A DNA stretch of 64,000 nt from Trichoplusia ni (taxonomy: Eukaryota > Arthropoda > Insecta > Lepidoptera > Noctuidae). The notes below the pieces were generated by a model. It searched no databases and had not been told where the DNA came from. It saw nothing but the letters and a program-made list of their open reading frames with translations. The DNA lies in assembly GCF_003590095.1 (NCBI RefSeq), contig NC_039490.1, forward strand, positions 5,473,834 through 5,537,833. Direction: 5' to 3'. This document shows positions 22,655 to 34,045 of the stretch, piece by piece (position 1 is the stretch's first letter; every line of letters begins with the position of its first letter). Made by a program: the position numbers and the translations under genes.

Positions 22655-23135
22655 GGCAGGCGGTGACTCGCCGCTCACTAGATGGGCCCCCTATGATACG
22701 TCAGCAGGTGGGCAACACCAGTGCGAGCGGCTAGGGGTGTAGAGAGGTGCGACACCGATTTCACCATCGCGGGTTACGGACCCGGAGCGGGTTTCCTCGT
22801 TATTACGCCATTAGACACTTCCACCCCCGAGCATATAGCTCTAGCGACCCCTCTCTAGCCAGCCAGTTAAGGCAAGAAAGAGCTGGGAGTCCCCATAAAG
22901 AGTGACCCCCTGGGGCATTCAGGTTCCGTTGTGTCGCTACTCACAAACAGCTCGCCACAAGCTGCCCTGCGGATGTATGCTCCTACCTAGACCTTCAGAT
23001 ACATTTTTTATTTATATCTCAAGGTTTGAAAAAGCATACTAATATGCCCTCTGGTCTTGCGTTATTCCCATGATGAGATAACGACTCGCCCCGAGGGGTC
23101 TATTATTATTATTGTTTATTTATTTATTTATTAAA
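22655..23135. mobile_element. GC-elevated block, probable retroelement 3' region
   Basis: This is the most GC-rich large block in the window, with sharp edges. Typical words are ggcggtgactcgccgctcac, ggtgggcaacaccagtgcg, cccctctctagccagcc and ggggcattcaggttccgttg. It runs into a microsatellite tail (TATTATTAT then TTTATTTATTTA, 23101-23135), as non-LTR retroelements often do. I recognise the sequence as dispersed in lepidopteran genomes but cannot name the family. No long frame survives, so it is probably 3' UTR or decayed coding sequence. Confidence 0.55.
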
Positions 23136-23242
23136 CTGTTTACATTATACTTATTGACTTTGTATAAACCCCACAAAACTGTTTGCACAGTTTGTCTGTG
23201 GGCATAATGACTTAATCTTAAATAGATGCTAGTAAATAGATG

Positions 23243-23350
23243 GACTGCACGGATGTCGAGTGGTTGAGTTGAGGACCTGCAACCTTTTGCAACAATCCGT
23301 AGGTACAATAAACCGCAAGTCCACCAAGTAAAGGTAAAATTACTTCCTTT
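23243..23350 (+). mobile_element. S1-like SINE head, variant
   Basis: The sequence gactgcacggatgtcgagtg followed by gttgag keeps the A-box-like start of S1. It then diverges to ggacctgcaaccttttgcaa and ccgcaagtccaccaag, which suggests a SINE with a related head and a different body. Coverage by the minus-strand 80-codon frame is a shadow. Confidence 0.5.
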
Positions 23351-24322
23351 GACCACAAGCAAGATAAAAATTAAATTTCACTGTCTTATATACCGGTTTA
23401 TAAATAGTAGATATCATATCGCAGAATTTAAACTCAACTACAAAGGAGAGAGCGCAGAAGTCATATTAAAAATCTCAAAGCAAGTTCCGTATATTAAATA
23501 TGGCGAACCAAACAATATTACAATCTGATGCTTTGCTAAAAATTTCTATGCAAATAGCAAAGAGCTGTATTACACAAAATGGGATTCTAAATGCAATTGT
23601 TGTGGGGTAAAGGAAACAGGTCTTTGTGATAAGCGGAGCGGACGCTGAAGCGATTCGCTGTTTGAACACCTTTATCCTTGAGTAATGAGAATTTACGCTA
23701 CAAGTCTTAAATATACAGGTCAGAACAAATTATTGAACATACGAGTGACAGATACATACATATTTTTTCATAATATACCTAATTAATATAATATTATTCA
23801 AACATTAAACGATTGCTAACACATTCAAATAATCAGTTTCATTTAAAGATCGAATTAATTTAACAAGATGTAAAAAAAATTGCCTCTCGAACGTAGTTAG
23901 CCACGACCTGATTTTAAATGTATTAAAAACCCATTGTAGGCTTTAACTATTTCACCGAGCTACAGTTTGCAAATTAAATACAAAATAACGCTAGAACGCT
24001 GTCAAATGGTCAAACAATATGTCAATTATGACAATTAAGTTATCAATAGGCAGCGTGCCACTAATTGCATTACATATGCGTACCGTGTCATTTTCAATAA
24101 TTAAGGTCTTTTAAATTAACCGTAATTAATTGATTACATCGATGCGAAATTCTGGAGTCAATTACTGGTGTAAAATTTTGTTGGTGTCGTGTTTTATTGA
24201 ATCTGTTGAAATTATATAGTTTTGTTACATGGTTAATATGATACTTGCTTGATACAGCGCTATTTGTAACGGCAAAATCATTTTATTGTTAACCAAGTTC
24301 AAAGATTTCCAAATATTTGTTT
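23351..24322. other. AT-rich non-coding sequence
   Basis: Nothing recognised. Confidence 0.5.
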
Positions 24323-24480
24323 ACTAGCCGTTGCTCGCGGGCCCATCCGCTACAAGTCGAATATGATCCAAAGGGAACATAAAATCGGGATAATAAGTAT
24401 CCTATAAGTTAATCCCGGTTATAAACTATCTATGTAAGAAGTTTCGTCTAAATCTGTTAAGCGGTTGTAGCGCGAAAAAC
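24323..24480 (+). mobile_element. Family B2 repeat, 3'-truncated
   Basis: It starts actagccgttgctcgcggg and contains gggaacataaaatcgggata, agtatcctataagttaatcc and ggttataaactatctatgta. It breaks off after the aatctgttaagcggttg region. It matches 32013, 32124, 42925 and 61029. Confidence 0.75.
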
Positions 24481-24670
24481 GAACAATAATCGATGCATCA
24501 CCAAAATTGTGATGAGCATAATATTTTATCCGTTTCAATAATATATACCTACACATAATACAATTATTCCTTATTTTGCGAGCAGATGGGGCTATTCCGT
24601 AATAAGATGAGATTAAAAATCTGTCCTGAAATATCACTTTAAGCTAAATGACTCTGTATGAATATAACTA

Positions 24671-24887
24671 GACTGCACGGGTAGCCGAGTGGTTGAGGTC
24701 ATCACGCCAAAACCACTTTGCGCGACGTGTCGCGGGTTCGATCCCCGCGTAGGACAAGCATTTGTGTGATCCACGAATGCTTGTTCTGAGTCTGGGTGTC
24801 CTTGTGCATGTGAATTGTATGTTTGTGAAACACCCCGCGACACGAGGATTAATTTCCTTAGTGCGGGAGTCGTTCTTTAAAAAAAAA
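24671..24887 (+). mobile_element. S1 SINE, best preserved copy (tRNA-derived)
   Basis: The head resembles a tRNA: an A-box-like TAGCCGAGTGG at 24682-24692 and a B-box-like GGTTCGATCC at 24735-24744, about 43 bp apart. RNA polymerase III would use such a promoter. The unrelated body follows (gtgatccacgaatgcttgtt, ctgagtctgggtgtcc, caccccgcgacacgaggatt, gtgcgggagtcgtt) and then an A-rich tail. Possible 5-bp duplicates (aacta) flank it but are too short to trust. It is not a tRNA gene: the 3' half does not fold as an acceptor stem and the body continues. Other copies: 3211, 4646, 8462, 19021, 46880, 46998, 56468 and 63201. Confidence 0.85.
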
Positions 24888-27800
24888 CTAACCTTAAGTC
24901 GCTATTCCCACGTAATATAACCACTACCTAATCGCTATGTAAAGTGTATACTATGTAGAGTACCAGTTAGCAGGGACGCTAAACTAAGCTTTTATTAAGT
25001 TTTAAACTGACTAGTTTCTCCCTGTTGTTATTATGTTGGTAACAGCCATGTTTTAAGTGCTCCAATGAGCGTTAGTAAACAGATTATTGTGTTTTGATAA
25101 AGATTTCCTCCAGGGATTCAGTAATGAGTTTGAATTTTCGCGGATTTTAGTTAAAAATCTTTGTGGTAATTTTTAATAGAGATTTTTTTTTATAACTGCA
25201 TTTTCCGGTATTATTTAAGGTAAATTAAAACATTAAGAGATGTTACTTATAAAGTTTAACCAGAAAATATTTTTAAATCTATATTTCGTTAAAAATATGA
25301 TATCTTTAATATTTAAACGTGATTGCAAGGAGATGTGACGAGGGTTGAAAAAGGTTTGCGATCTGGTCATGTGGAAAAGATGTTCACGAAGAAAACGCAT
25401 GAAACCGGAACGAAAATTATGTAAGCTTGGCAGAACATGCTCTGCTGTACACGCATTATCGTATGATTTAAAATACATATAAGTCGGTACAGCTCCTTTA
25501 AATATAAAATTGCTTGTAATATTTTCATTATCAGAATAACTTTTTTTAAGTAACTGAAAAAATTAAAACGGTTGCTTCTTATAGAATGCTGATGTCGATT
25601 ATGTAATGTGGAGTGTTAATAAATATTCTTGAGAATTTACTGGTTTTGTTGGATTTTCCTTATATCGGTTTATCATATTTTGTAAACTAAAGGTGTATAT
25701 GTTCTAAACTAACTAATTTTTTTTTTGTTAACTCTATAAACAAACCTAAAATCAAAACGAGATCTTTTATAGTACACATGCGAGACAATTATCTACCAAA
25801 ACCAGTAAAGCGCGAGTTAGACTAGCGTCACTGAAGTCACAGGAATAAATTTGCAGGAAAATGGCCACCCATCAAATTTATTACCTTGCCAACTGTTACT
25901 CAACTTTGAATTTATTTTTATTGCCAGTTGACAGACAGACAAATATACAAAACCCTAGTCGAATTCTTCCTTTTTTGACCATTTAGTTACGCCCTTTACC
26001 CTAAAAACTGGCAAAGCTCGTTGGCATATCCACACGATGTCCTACGTGAAGCTGCTGTTCCCAATAATGCAACAAGCGTGGCGACGTGTGAGCCACAATA
26101 TTGGATTAACTCCCTATAAACACTGCCACAACAATTTATGAACTTACATAGAAAAATGTATTTTTGTGACGCATTCGATGAACTTTTTGCTACTTCTTTT
26201 TACTTCTATTTCCTTTATAACTTTGCTGTGGATGTCGAACAATGTTGAGATTGAAGTTCATGTAATTTATAAGGTACGCGTTTAAGTCCTTGATGTATTT
26301 TTACCTAATTGTGATCATGGAAAATTATCTAGGTAGAGTCAGGTGAAAGAATACAACATCAAAATGTATATTAGGTATATTGAAAGAAATAACACAAACA
26401 TGCAGCATTAACTTAAACTTATTAAAACATTGTGCAAAGGTCAGCGTTGTGAAATAAATTTAGAAAAATAATTCCTCTTCAGTTTAAAGTTTCAGCCAGT
26501 ATATTGCATCTCTATTCACTTAATACCGACGTGGGCGAAATAAGGCTGTAAAACAACACACCTTTGCCGCACCGCAGGGAATGCAAGCGAAAAATTTAAA
26601 TAACCAAACTTTTTAAGAAGTGCCAACTTTCAGATAGCAAACTATACATTATTAAAACATTTCCAACACTAAAAGAGTATTTACGTTCCACTTTGAAAAC
26701 TTCAAACCGTGTTTGCTGATTCGAATTGGAATTTTAAAAAGTTACGAACTCAAAAATTTAAAAATGGATTACTGTTCCGTATCGTACCTGAGAAACTCGG
26801 ATGCCGACTTTTATAACGTCGACGTGCATTGAAGGTCATTAAGAATACATTTGTTGCACACTAGGGTACGCTTCGGACGTGCAACGTCAGAAATATTACA
26901 GTATGTGGACATACCGAGTGGTGAAATAACCGAGTACTCGATCGCTATACCGATTGTTGAGTAAGTATATCGATATTACTCCGATGTATCGATGTTCTAC
27001 TTTCGTGGGGCATTATGAAATGTGATAGTGTAAAAGAATTTTAGGTGTTGTTTCTTAGAACTAGTGAGAAATGTGCTATGAATATTTCGTACTACATAAT
27101 TTAAAGCCATAAGGTTTAAACTTGAACTGTGTATTTTAATCCAAATTGGTGGTTTTTTATTTAAATTAAATGCACTGTGGACACAGGCTGAACTCATTTT
27201 TAAGTACTGGTATCATGTTACATCCTTATCAGTCTGACGTACATAGATAATCAAAATAAAATCAATTAGGCTATTTAAATATAATATTTTGTTGTACAAG
27301 AGAGTGTACGCCAAATCTGCTTCAATAGTGCTGCGCTGTTGTTGTTCATACAAATTATCGAATATATATCGATATAGGTATTTATTTACCAATATTTTTA
27401 TTGAATATGTTTAATATTAAATGGCTTTTTATTAGCATAACCTTTTGCTCATGACCATTCCTTTTTGGTTTACCAATACTATTTAAACAAAAATAATATT
27501 TATTCCTCTGCAAAAATATTTTTACGATGTTTTAATAAAATATTTTTATCGATATATTTAAATTTCAAAACAAAACACAAAGACCTACGCGAACTGGTCT
27601 GGTTTAAGGTCAATCACCCACTTGGCGTGATTATTATTTATCGAAAGTAAACATGACATTATTATTGAGATAAGATTGTCAATAAATTGAATAAATTTGT
27701 TGTTAGGCTGTTGATACCGATATGTGATTATATCAATTTAGCACGTGGCTTTATTTACATTATCTTAATTGAAATATTGATATTTAGGGTTCAGCACTCA

Positions 27801-28078
27801 AAAGGTTCAAACTCAAAAGAGAACTAACTGAAAAAACCTCACTTGACCTCTATTTTTATTGGCTCCTTGTTCAAGCAGCAACATAAATACTTACAAAATT
27901 TGAGAAAATTCAGATCATGATTCTTGAGACAGAGTGTATTGACATTAACATAATTCGGTTCGGCGGAACTCTAAACATTTCCATCCTTACAAAAGAGAAA
28001 TATGATCTGAATTGTATAATTAACTCTTAATTCTTCATTAGCAAATTAAAATAAGTCAATCACATAAAAATCAGCCCA
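24888..28078. other. AT-rich non-coding sequence
   Basis: Mostly featureless. Words like gcgcgagttagactagcg near 25808 and gacagacagacaaatataca near 25930 suggest very decayed family A. A cluster of ATCGAT words lies at 26900-27380 (separate entry). Confidence 0.45.
26900..27380. repeat. ATCGAT-rich segment, possible decayed element
   Basis: Four ATCGAT words occur at two edges: three near 26938-26995 (gagtactcgatcgctatacc, atatcgatatt, tgtatcgatg) and one near 27367 (atatatcgatatagg), with AT-rich sequence between. Such clusters are frequent at the ends of dispersed insect elements, but no duplication was found. Confidence 0.25.
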
Positions 28079-28118
28079 CATTCGTCCACTGCTGGACATA
28101 GGCCTCTTAAATTGCACA
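28079..28118 (-). mobile_element. RTE-type LINE or SINE tail fragment
   Basis: The word cgtccactgctggacatagg is the reverse complement of the conserved RTE 3' end seen at 7495-7515. Confidence 0.6.
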
Positions 28119-28469
28119 AACATCAACTAAATAATTAATACAACTCCCAGACAAAATCACAGTTAATTTTATCTTTATTCTACTTAAAATTGATTTATGT
28201 CAACTTGATGTGTTTGTAATGAAACTTGAACTTGAATGATAACCGTCTGACTCTGAGATAAATAATAATTTAAATACTTGCACTTAATATGATGAATTAT
28301 ATGTTTATAAACTTCGAGTGGAGATAGATCATGCACTTGTATGGAGAAGTAGTTACTAATCTGCAGATGAAAAACTACTAGTTTTCTACAATAAATAATG
28401 TAGATTAAATTATATAAAAATATATTAAACGAAAAAGAGACGAAAAGTTGGAAAAGTGAAAATCGATCC

Positions 28470-28548
28470 CACTGCTGGGCAAATTCCTCCCCCTTTCTCT
28501 CTTAAACCTTCGCAATTTTCGGCCACGTGCGCCCTGGTACTTCAAGGT
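28470..28548 (-). mobile_element. RTE-tailed repeat fragment
   Basis: The words cccactgctgggcaaattcc and ttcggccacgtgcgccctgg are in the same order as in reversed lepidopteran RTE-tailed elements. The remainder is missing. Confidence 0.5.
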
Positions 28549-29362
28549 ATTAAGGTATAAAAGCAAATTTAGCTATTTTTTAGTATTTAATCTGTCAAAT
28601 TAACAGAAAAATATTATCTATGTAAATTTTAGCTATCATACTATCATGACCCATGATACACAGATTGATGACCCTGACCCTCGAAAAATCTGATGACAGG
28701 GTAAATAGCAACTTTGCACGGAGAAAATGGTTTCTCTGTATAGGACTAAGGCCCTAAAGATCTTTGCTAATTTGTTTTTCAAAACCATAATTCAAAAATT
28801 GTAGATAGCCGGTACTGTAATGTACTTAAAACAGTCAAAAACCGTATCGTGCCAGATATACTTCCTTTATTCGTTCAGCATTCTTTAAATTAAGTACCTA
28901 CTGACATACCTATATGTGACGTATAAATTACGCAATAAAATTCACCTGTCAAGACAGACCATCATAATCCACTCGTCATTTAAGTAAATATTTGAAAATT
29001 GAAAATATAATTCACTCTCCACACTACCAATTTAAATAATTTACCGGAATTAATTACCATAATGAAGTAGAACGTCGTATAAAATTGCATTACAAATAAA
29101 ATTCCATATGAATACATAATTCATGTTATGCAAATTGTATGCCGCGTAAAATTAAGCCGTTTCATAATAATCTCGTTACAACATCAGGATAAGACTGTCA
29201 TCAACTTTAAGTTTACATTTATCTACGTCAAATTATCGATAAAGTTACAACTCGCAACAACTATACGTCAAAATTTCACAAAAAGTAATAACTTTAAATT
29301 AAGAACATACTAAAAATTACGCATATAATACAAATCACGTGTAAATAATGACGTTCTTGTTA
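28549..29362. other. AT-rich non-coding sequence
   Basis: Nothing recognised. Open frames are short and overlapping. Confidence 0.5.
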
Positions 29363-29470
29363 CATCATCGATATCGATAAGAATTGATTCGCGTCACTAA
29401 TACTGCAGTCTGTTATCGCAAACCCAATATGCGTGTGACTCGCGATTTCACACTTGCTGCTCTTTTACAC
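29363..29470 (+). promoter_or_regulatory. DRE-like promoter segment, upstream copy
   Basis: It contains the 12-bp palindrome ATCGATATCGAT (29367-29378) and TATCGATA (29372-29379), the DRE motif known from Drosophila housekeeping promoters. About 13 bp further on comes TTCGCGTCACT, then gttatcgc and a CpG-rich stretch. The same arrangement recurs exactly 490 bp downstream. Transcription here is inferred from motifs only. Confidence 0.35.
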
Positions 29471-29852
29471 AGAGCAACCGCTTTTGATGCCGAGAATAGT
29501 TCTTAAGGAATACTTTTTAAAGTCGAATAACATTTTATTTCGTCTGCACTGTTGCTGCATGTTTCGACATTTTATTTAGAATTTAACAATGGATTTGTGT
29601 AGAACTTTATTATTTTTAGTTTAATTTAGTTTTAAGTTTCTTTAACGTGTAGTATTTTAAACGTTAAATAATAACACCATTAATAAAATACGTTTCATCA
29701 TTCAATCACTTTCTAACATTTATTTGAACAGATATTTTATTTCCCTTTCAACACAGATAGAACAACTTGAAATTCTAAATACATTATTGAAAATCCGCAT
29801 ACCACTAAGCTAAAATTTATCCTCAATGCAATTTAACTACATCATTGAATTG

Positions 29853-29905
29853 CATCACCGACATCGATAAGGCACATTTCGCGTCACTGGTTATCGCTAA
29901 CTCAG
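29853..29905 (+). promoter_or_regulatory. DRE-like core promoter, downstream copy
   Basis: The segment repeats CATCA-CGA-ATCGATAAG and TTCGCGTCACT from 29363-29396, then ggttatcgc and an arthropod initiator-like TCAGT at 29902-29906. CpG-rich sequence follows (gtacggccctagcgcgac). It would place a start near 29904. No TATA box is needed for this promoter class. Supports: motif order, duplication, and the splice donor at 30131. Confidence 0.4.
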
Positions 29906-30130
29906 TGTTCGTACGGCCCTAGCGCGACTTACCGCGAACAGTATCGCGCCATACAATTCGTAATTTCAAATTTTGAATTTCGTTAATTCGAACACTGTGG
30001 TTGTGCTGTTCAATGGTGGTTTTTTTTTATTTGTGTTTATTTTTTTTTCTAATGTTTGTGACTTGTGTGTTTTATATACTTAGTAACCATTTTGGAAATC
30101 AGTTTTTGTTCCGTTTGTTTCTACATAAAG
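29904..30130 (+). other. Candidate first exon with possible N-terminal coding start
   Basis: It runs from the predicted initiator to a good donor, AAG|GTAAGG (intron from 30131). An ATG at 30013 in CAATGG context opens 38 codons to the donor, ending in phase 1. The first residues, MVVFFYLCLFFFLMFVTCVF, are strongly hydrophobic and would act as a signal sequence or anchor. However, the DNA is T-rich, where stops are rare, so this frame may be chance and the exon untranslated. No matching second exon was identified; the 48911-48954 exon needs phase 0 and does not join directly. Confidence 0.3.
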
Positions 30131-31344
30131 GTAAGGTGTTTTTAATTTTTTAAACATAATTGTAATACTAAATTAAGACTCTTTATTTTTTCTCAAGAAA
30201 CCAAGAATACTATAACAGAGATTTTAATAAACATCAAAACAAAACGCATTGAAGATGAATGTTACTTAAAGAGCCTTAAAATTGACGACATACAAGTGTT
30301 GTGAAGAGTAAAGTGTGTAATATTTGTTTTATCGTAAAAATAATACATAGTTATGAAAAAGGATAGGTATTATTATTTTTAAATTTTAATCATTAAATAG
30401 TCTCGTCAAGTACTGATTTATAATGATTACGCTAAAAAAAAAAACTTTATTAATAAAAAACTTTATTTATTTTATTATTCTAATTTCTGCGTACCCATTT
30501 ACATAAAATACTTATGTAAAGATAACAAAATTGTACATTCAACTACAAGAAAACAGCGGCAAAAATAATTCAATTAAAAACTAAACTGCTTCTAAAAATC
30601 ATAATTACATAAATTCAAATAAGGAACCGGGTCAAACATGACGTAACAAATAATAAAAACAAATTATGCAGTCCGATTAATAAGCACTGCAGGCAAAAAT
30701 TTTGAAGTTGTATTTGCATGACCATTGCAGAAATAACGTTTAACAATAGTAATCATTTCGTATGAATTTACATGAAGTATTGTTGTATTGCATATTCGTG
30801 GCACCGAAATTGTTTTGTGTTTTAGTGATGTTATGAGTATGCGATGTCAGATTCGGATACGGTTGCGGATATTACATTTATAGGTTTTTTTGTTTGTTTC
30901 GGATAAGGATTGTTTTTTTTTAATTTTAACGATGTTTTTATTTGATTTGTTCAGTTTTTTAGGGATTGTAGATAGAAAATAAATAAACAAGGATGTCTCG
31001 TGTAACAATTTGAATGACGGTCAATTTAATTCTTTAAGCAAATATATCCGAAACTTTTGCGCAATTTCCGATAACATATCCTAAATCTTCGGTTACAGTG
31101 AAGAAGTTCAAACATCCCTCATGTGTATAAATACAGGGTGTAGAAAATTGCACAATCCCGTGATTGTCCGCAATTAGCCGCGCCTACTTTTTTTAGATGG
31201 TGCAACGGAAATATATGATTTCAAGCAGTTATTTGCGGTGTTTCATTTTAATTACTACTGTTACACATATTTGATTAGGTGATGTAACATGTTATTTAAT
31301 TATTATATTTAAAGTACTCGTAAAATTTTATTCCTAAAACTTCT
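30131..31344. other. AT-rich non-coding sequence
   Basis: If the first exon upstream is real, this is intron. TATAAATA occurs near 31128 without further support. Nothing else was recognised. Confidence 0.45.
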
Positions 31345-31440
31345 ATCCCGTCCGTCTGTAAGTCAATCTGTTACCAAGCTAAATCTCACGAAACACCATA
31401 GCTAGAAAATTGTAAATTTCACAGATGACGTCTTACGCAA
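31345..31440 (+). mobile_element. Family A repeat, left part
   Basis: The words tcccgtccgtctgtaagtc, accaagctaaatctcacgaa and catagctagaaaattgtaaa, then tttcacagatgacg, match the family A core at 16738 and 53022. Confidence 0.65.
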
Positions 31441-31560
31441 TAATTTGTACAGTCATAAATACGATGGGTGATAATTAAACTTTACATGTTTTATTTATAT
31501 TGGAATGTTTTTTTTTGGTTTTGTCTTCAGATTTTAAAATCTAAAGTAGTTACAGATCTG

Positions 31561-31690
31561 TTAATAACCCACCGTTGGGCAGATCTCTCTTAAATCACGT
31601 AGGACATTTAAAAAAAAATTAAAACTCAAATACAAATGGCATGTGAAGTTTGAATCTGGAACCTTATCGAACCACTGTAACGCTACGAAG
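31561..31690 (-). mobile_element. S3-type SINE with RTE-like tail, decayed
   Basis: On the minus strand a degenerate B-box-like ccagattcaaact is followed, after an A/T tract, by gagatctgcccaacggtggg, which resembles the RTE 3' tail. This is the same architecture as 37838-38010 on the other strand. Strongly decayed. Confidence 0.35.
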
Positions 31691-32012
31691 ACATTATAAA
31701 TAATAAAAAATAATAAAAAAATGAAAAAAAATAAAGCCTTTTTAGTTATTACGTAGATCATTTTCTTAGCGATTATACAGACGCTCAAACGAAGCCAGCT
31801 CAATTAACAAATTTAATGCCTCGGCAATTACACTCTGTTTATTGCTCAATACATGATAGGCCTATGTACGTACATTTTATATACATACGTGTATATGATC
31901 TCATGTAATTTCCGTTGTAATTAAGCTTTGTGGTGTCGGGTATATGATAATGTGAATTGTTATAGCTAAGAAGGGTAGGCAGTAGTACAGGTCTATGTTA
32001 CTTAAAATGGTT

Positions 32013-32122
32013 TAGTAGCCGTTGCCTGCGATTTCCCGTTACTAATCGAAAACGATCTATTCGAATAGAAAATTGGGATAAAGACTATCCTATGTGGTCA
32101 TTGACATTATAAACTATATATA
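32013..32122 (+). mobile_element. Family B2 repeat, truncated, first of a tandem pair
   Basis: It starts tagtagccgttgcctgcgat and contains attgggataaagactatcct and cattataaactatata. It stops where the next B2 copy begins. Confidence 0.7.
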
Positions 32123-32123
32123 A

Positions 32124-32330
32124 TACTAGCTTTTCGCCCGCGTCGTGGTCGGTTATATCGCGTTTCCAAGAGAATTCTTCAAAAGTCCGGGATAAAAACT
32201 GTCCTATGTTCTTTCTAAAGGTCAACTCTATCTCTGTACCAAATTTCATTAAAATCAGTTCAGTGGTTTAGACGTGAACAGACAGACAGACAGACAGAGT
32301 TACTTTCGCATTTATAATATTAGGTAGGGA
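32124..32330 (+). mobile_element. Family B2 repeat, second of the pair, with (GACA)n
   Basis: It begins tactagcttttcgcccgcgt and includes gtccgggataaaaactgtcc, ctctgtaccaaatttcatta and aatcagttcagtggttta. A (GACA)5 microsatellite at about 32280-32298 precedes the terminal atttataatattagg. This copy shows the full 3' end of the family. Confidence 0.8.
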
Positions 32331-33227
32331 TGTGTACCAAGTTTCATCATACTGTAAATTTACAACATTCCTTAAAAAATGCTGTGAACATCTACTGTTT
32401 TTGTCATTTTTCGTTTACTTGAAGAAAACCTATGTGCGTTTTCTTTCACAATTTTTTTGTAATTGGTAATTGCATCGTAATATTCACACGATTTCGAGAA
32501 GACATTGGCATGTGCTCGGCTTAAAACCTAAGACCTTTTAATTGCCAGTCCAATAGTAACATTACTGAACTATCAGTGTCTAATACTTAATGTTCTTATT
32601 ATGCCTAGTATCGCAGAGAAGCAAATTTTAATTTAAAAAAAAAAACATGTGTCAAGTCCATTTCTCCCGTTTCCGTAAGTAAGTGCTGCTATTTATTTTT
32701 CTTTCAGATACTGTTTTCATTCTTACAATTCAGAATCAACGTAAAACCTTGCTGAGAAGTGTTAGAAATTAAATATTCGATAATTAAATCTGTAAATGAA
32801 AACGCATTTCGTGGGGTCACTTAATATAAATTAAAAGCTAACAAGTATTCGCTCGGGAGGTCTGTGCCGTTCTATTACGACATGTAACCTCGGGAGGTCG
32901 GTAGGGCATGAATTAATTATAAATTGCGATTTAGAGCAGTGTGCCGACCTAAATATCCTCTAGTTTGGAAATATAGGGGACTTGGTTTACGAACGGACCG
33001 GTCAAACGACTTTTTAGTTCAATATTTTTGGGTCGGAGAAATAGGTACTACTATAACTTAATTGTTTCGGTCAGGTAATAATCCGTCAATCACCAAATTG
33101 TACTTAATGAATCGCTATAGTTGAAAAAATTACGTATAGATGACATTTCAGTTTAAGCTATGACAACAAATATACAAATAAACAAACTTCAATATAACAA
33201 ACATGTATTTTTATCGTTTTTATAGAT
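32331..33227. other. AT-rich non-coding sequence
   Basis: CTCGGGAGGTC occurs twice, at 32852-32862 and 32889-32899, 37 bp apart, in a small GC patch. Nothing else was recognised. Confidence 0.45.
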
Positions 33228-33292
33228 AGTGGCAGGTACCCATGGAAATCTTCATATGCGAGTCCGACACCCACTTGATCGGAATTATTCTG
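33228..33292 (+). mobile_element. Family A repeat, right end
   Basis: The words ggcaggtacccatgg and gcgagtccgacacccacttg followed by atcgg match the right end of the family A copy at 16905-16952. Confidence 0.55.
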
Positions 33293-33824
33293 GAGTTTTC
33301 CACAGCGCACTATACTATTCCGTTTCAATTTAATATAATTGTATCACTTGAACTTAGTTTAAAGTGGCTCCACAGACAATTTTGGCTTTCCGCCTCTTAG
33401 TACATAAAAAGAATGAATGCTACAATTTTCATCACAAAAAATATATTCCATGGTATGTCATCATACATATTATTATCATCAGGAATAAAGCTATATAATC
33501 CTCCAAACATAATAAACTTAAACTCTTAATACAAACAACTGCCTCGAAGTTCAAGTAACCGCTCGCTCCCGTATGTTTTATAACTTAGTTAAATATCAGT
33601 CTTAACTACGTGGTTAAGTACACTTAGATTTATGTTGGTAACGTTCAGCGTTTACCTTCTTAGCTTGTGTCCAATAAAAAGTTAAATTTATTTAACCAAA
33701 TTCTATTATCGATCACTATTAGCGTAGTTTATAAAAAAAATAGTACACTTTGTATTTTCGGATGAATAGCTATTAACTAAATAGTTGCTGTCGAAAACTA
33801 GAGACCACATAAAACCTTTTTAAC

Positions 33825-34045
33825 TGCCCTGTTGATCTGGTGGTTAGTGGCTCTGCCTACTGTATTTGATTACGTTGCTTCGATTTCCACCTAGGACAAA
33901 AGTTTCGGTAATGGGCATGATCATTTGTTCTTGTTATCGATATAATGTATGACTTCAGAAATATGTATATAAGTATGTTTATCAATTGTCTAGCACACAT
34001 AATACATGTTTAGCTTAGTGTGAGACTAGATCTCTAGACCGGAAA
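33825..34045 (+). mobile_element. S2 SINE, decayed
   Basis: It aligns with the S2 copy at 43032-43285: gatctggtggttagtggct, cgatttccacctaggacaaa, tatgtatataagtatgttta, tcaattgtctagcacacat and gtgagactagatctc. The B-box equivalent is damaged (gcttcgatttcc). Confidence 0.7.

Noticed and set aside
24671..24745. tRNA gene
   Set aside because: A and B boxes are present, but the 3' half does not form an acceptor stem with the 5' end and the sequence continues into the repeated SINE body.
31128..31140. TATAAATA as a promoter
   Set aside because: No initiator, CpG patch or donor follows at a suitable distance; AT-rich DNA yields such words by chance.
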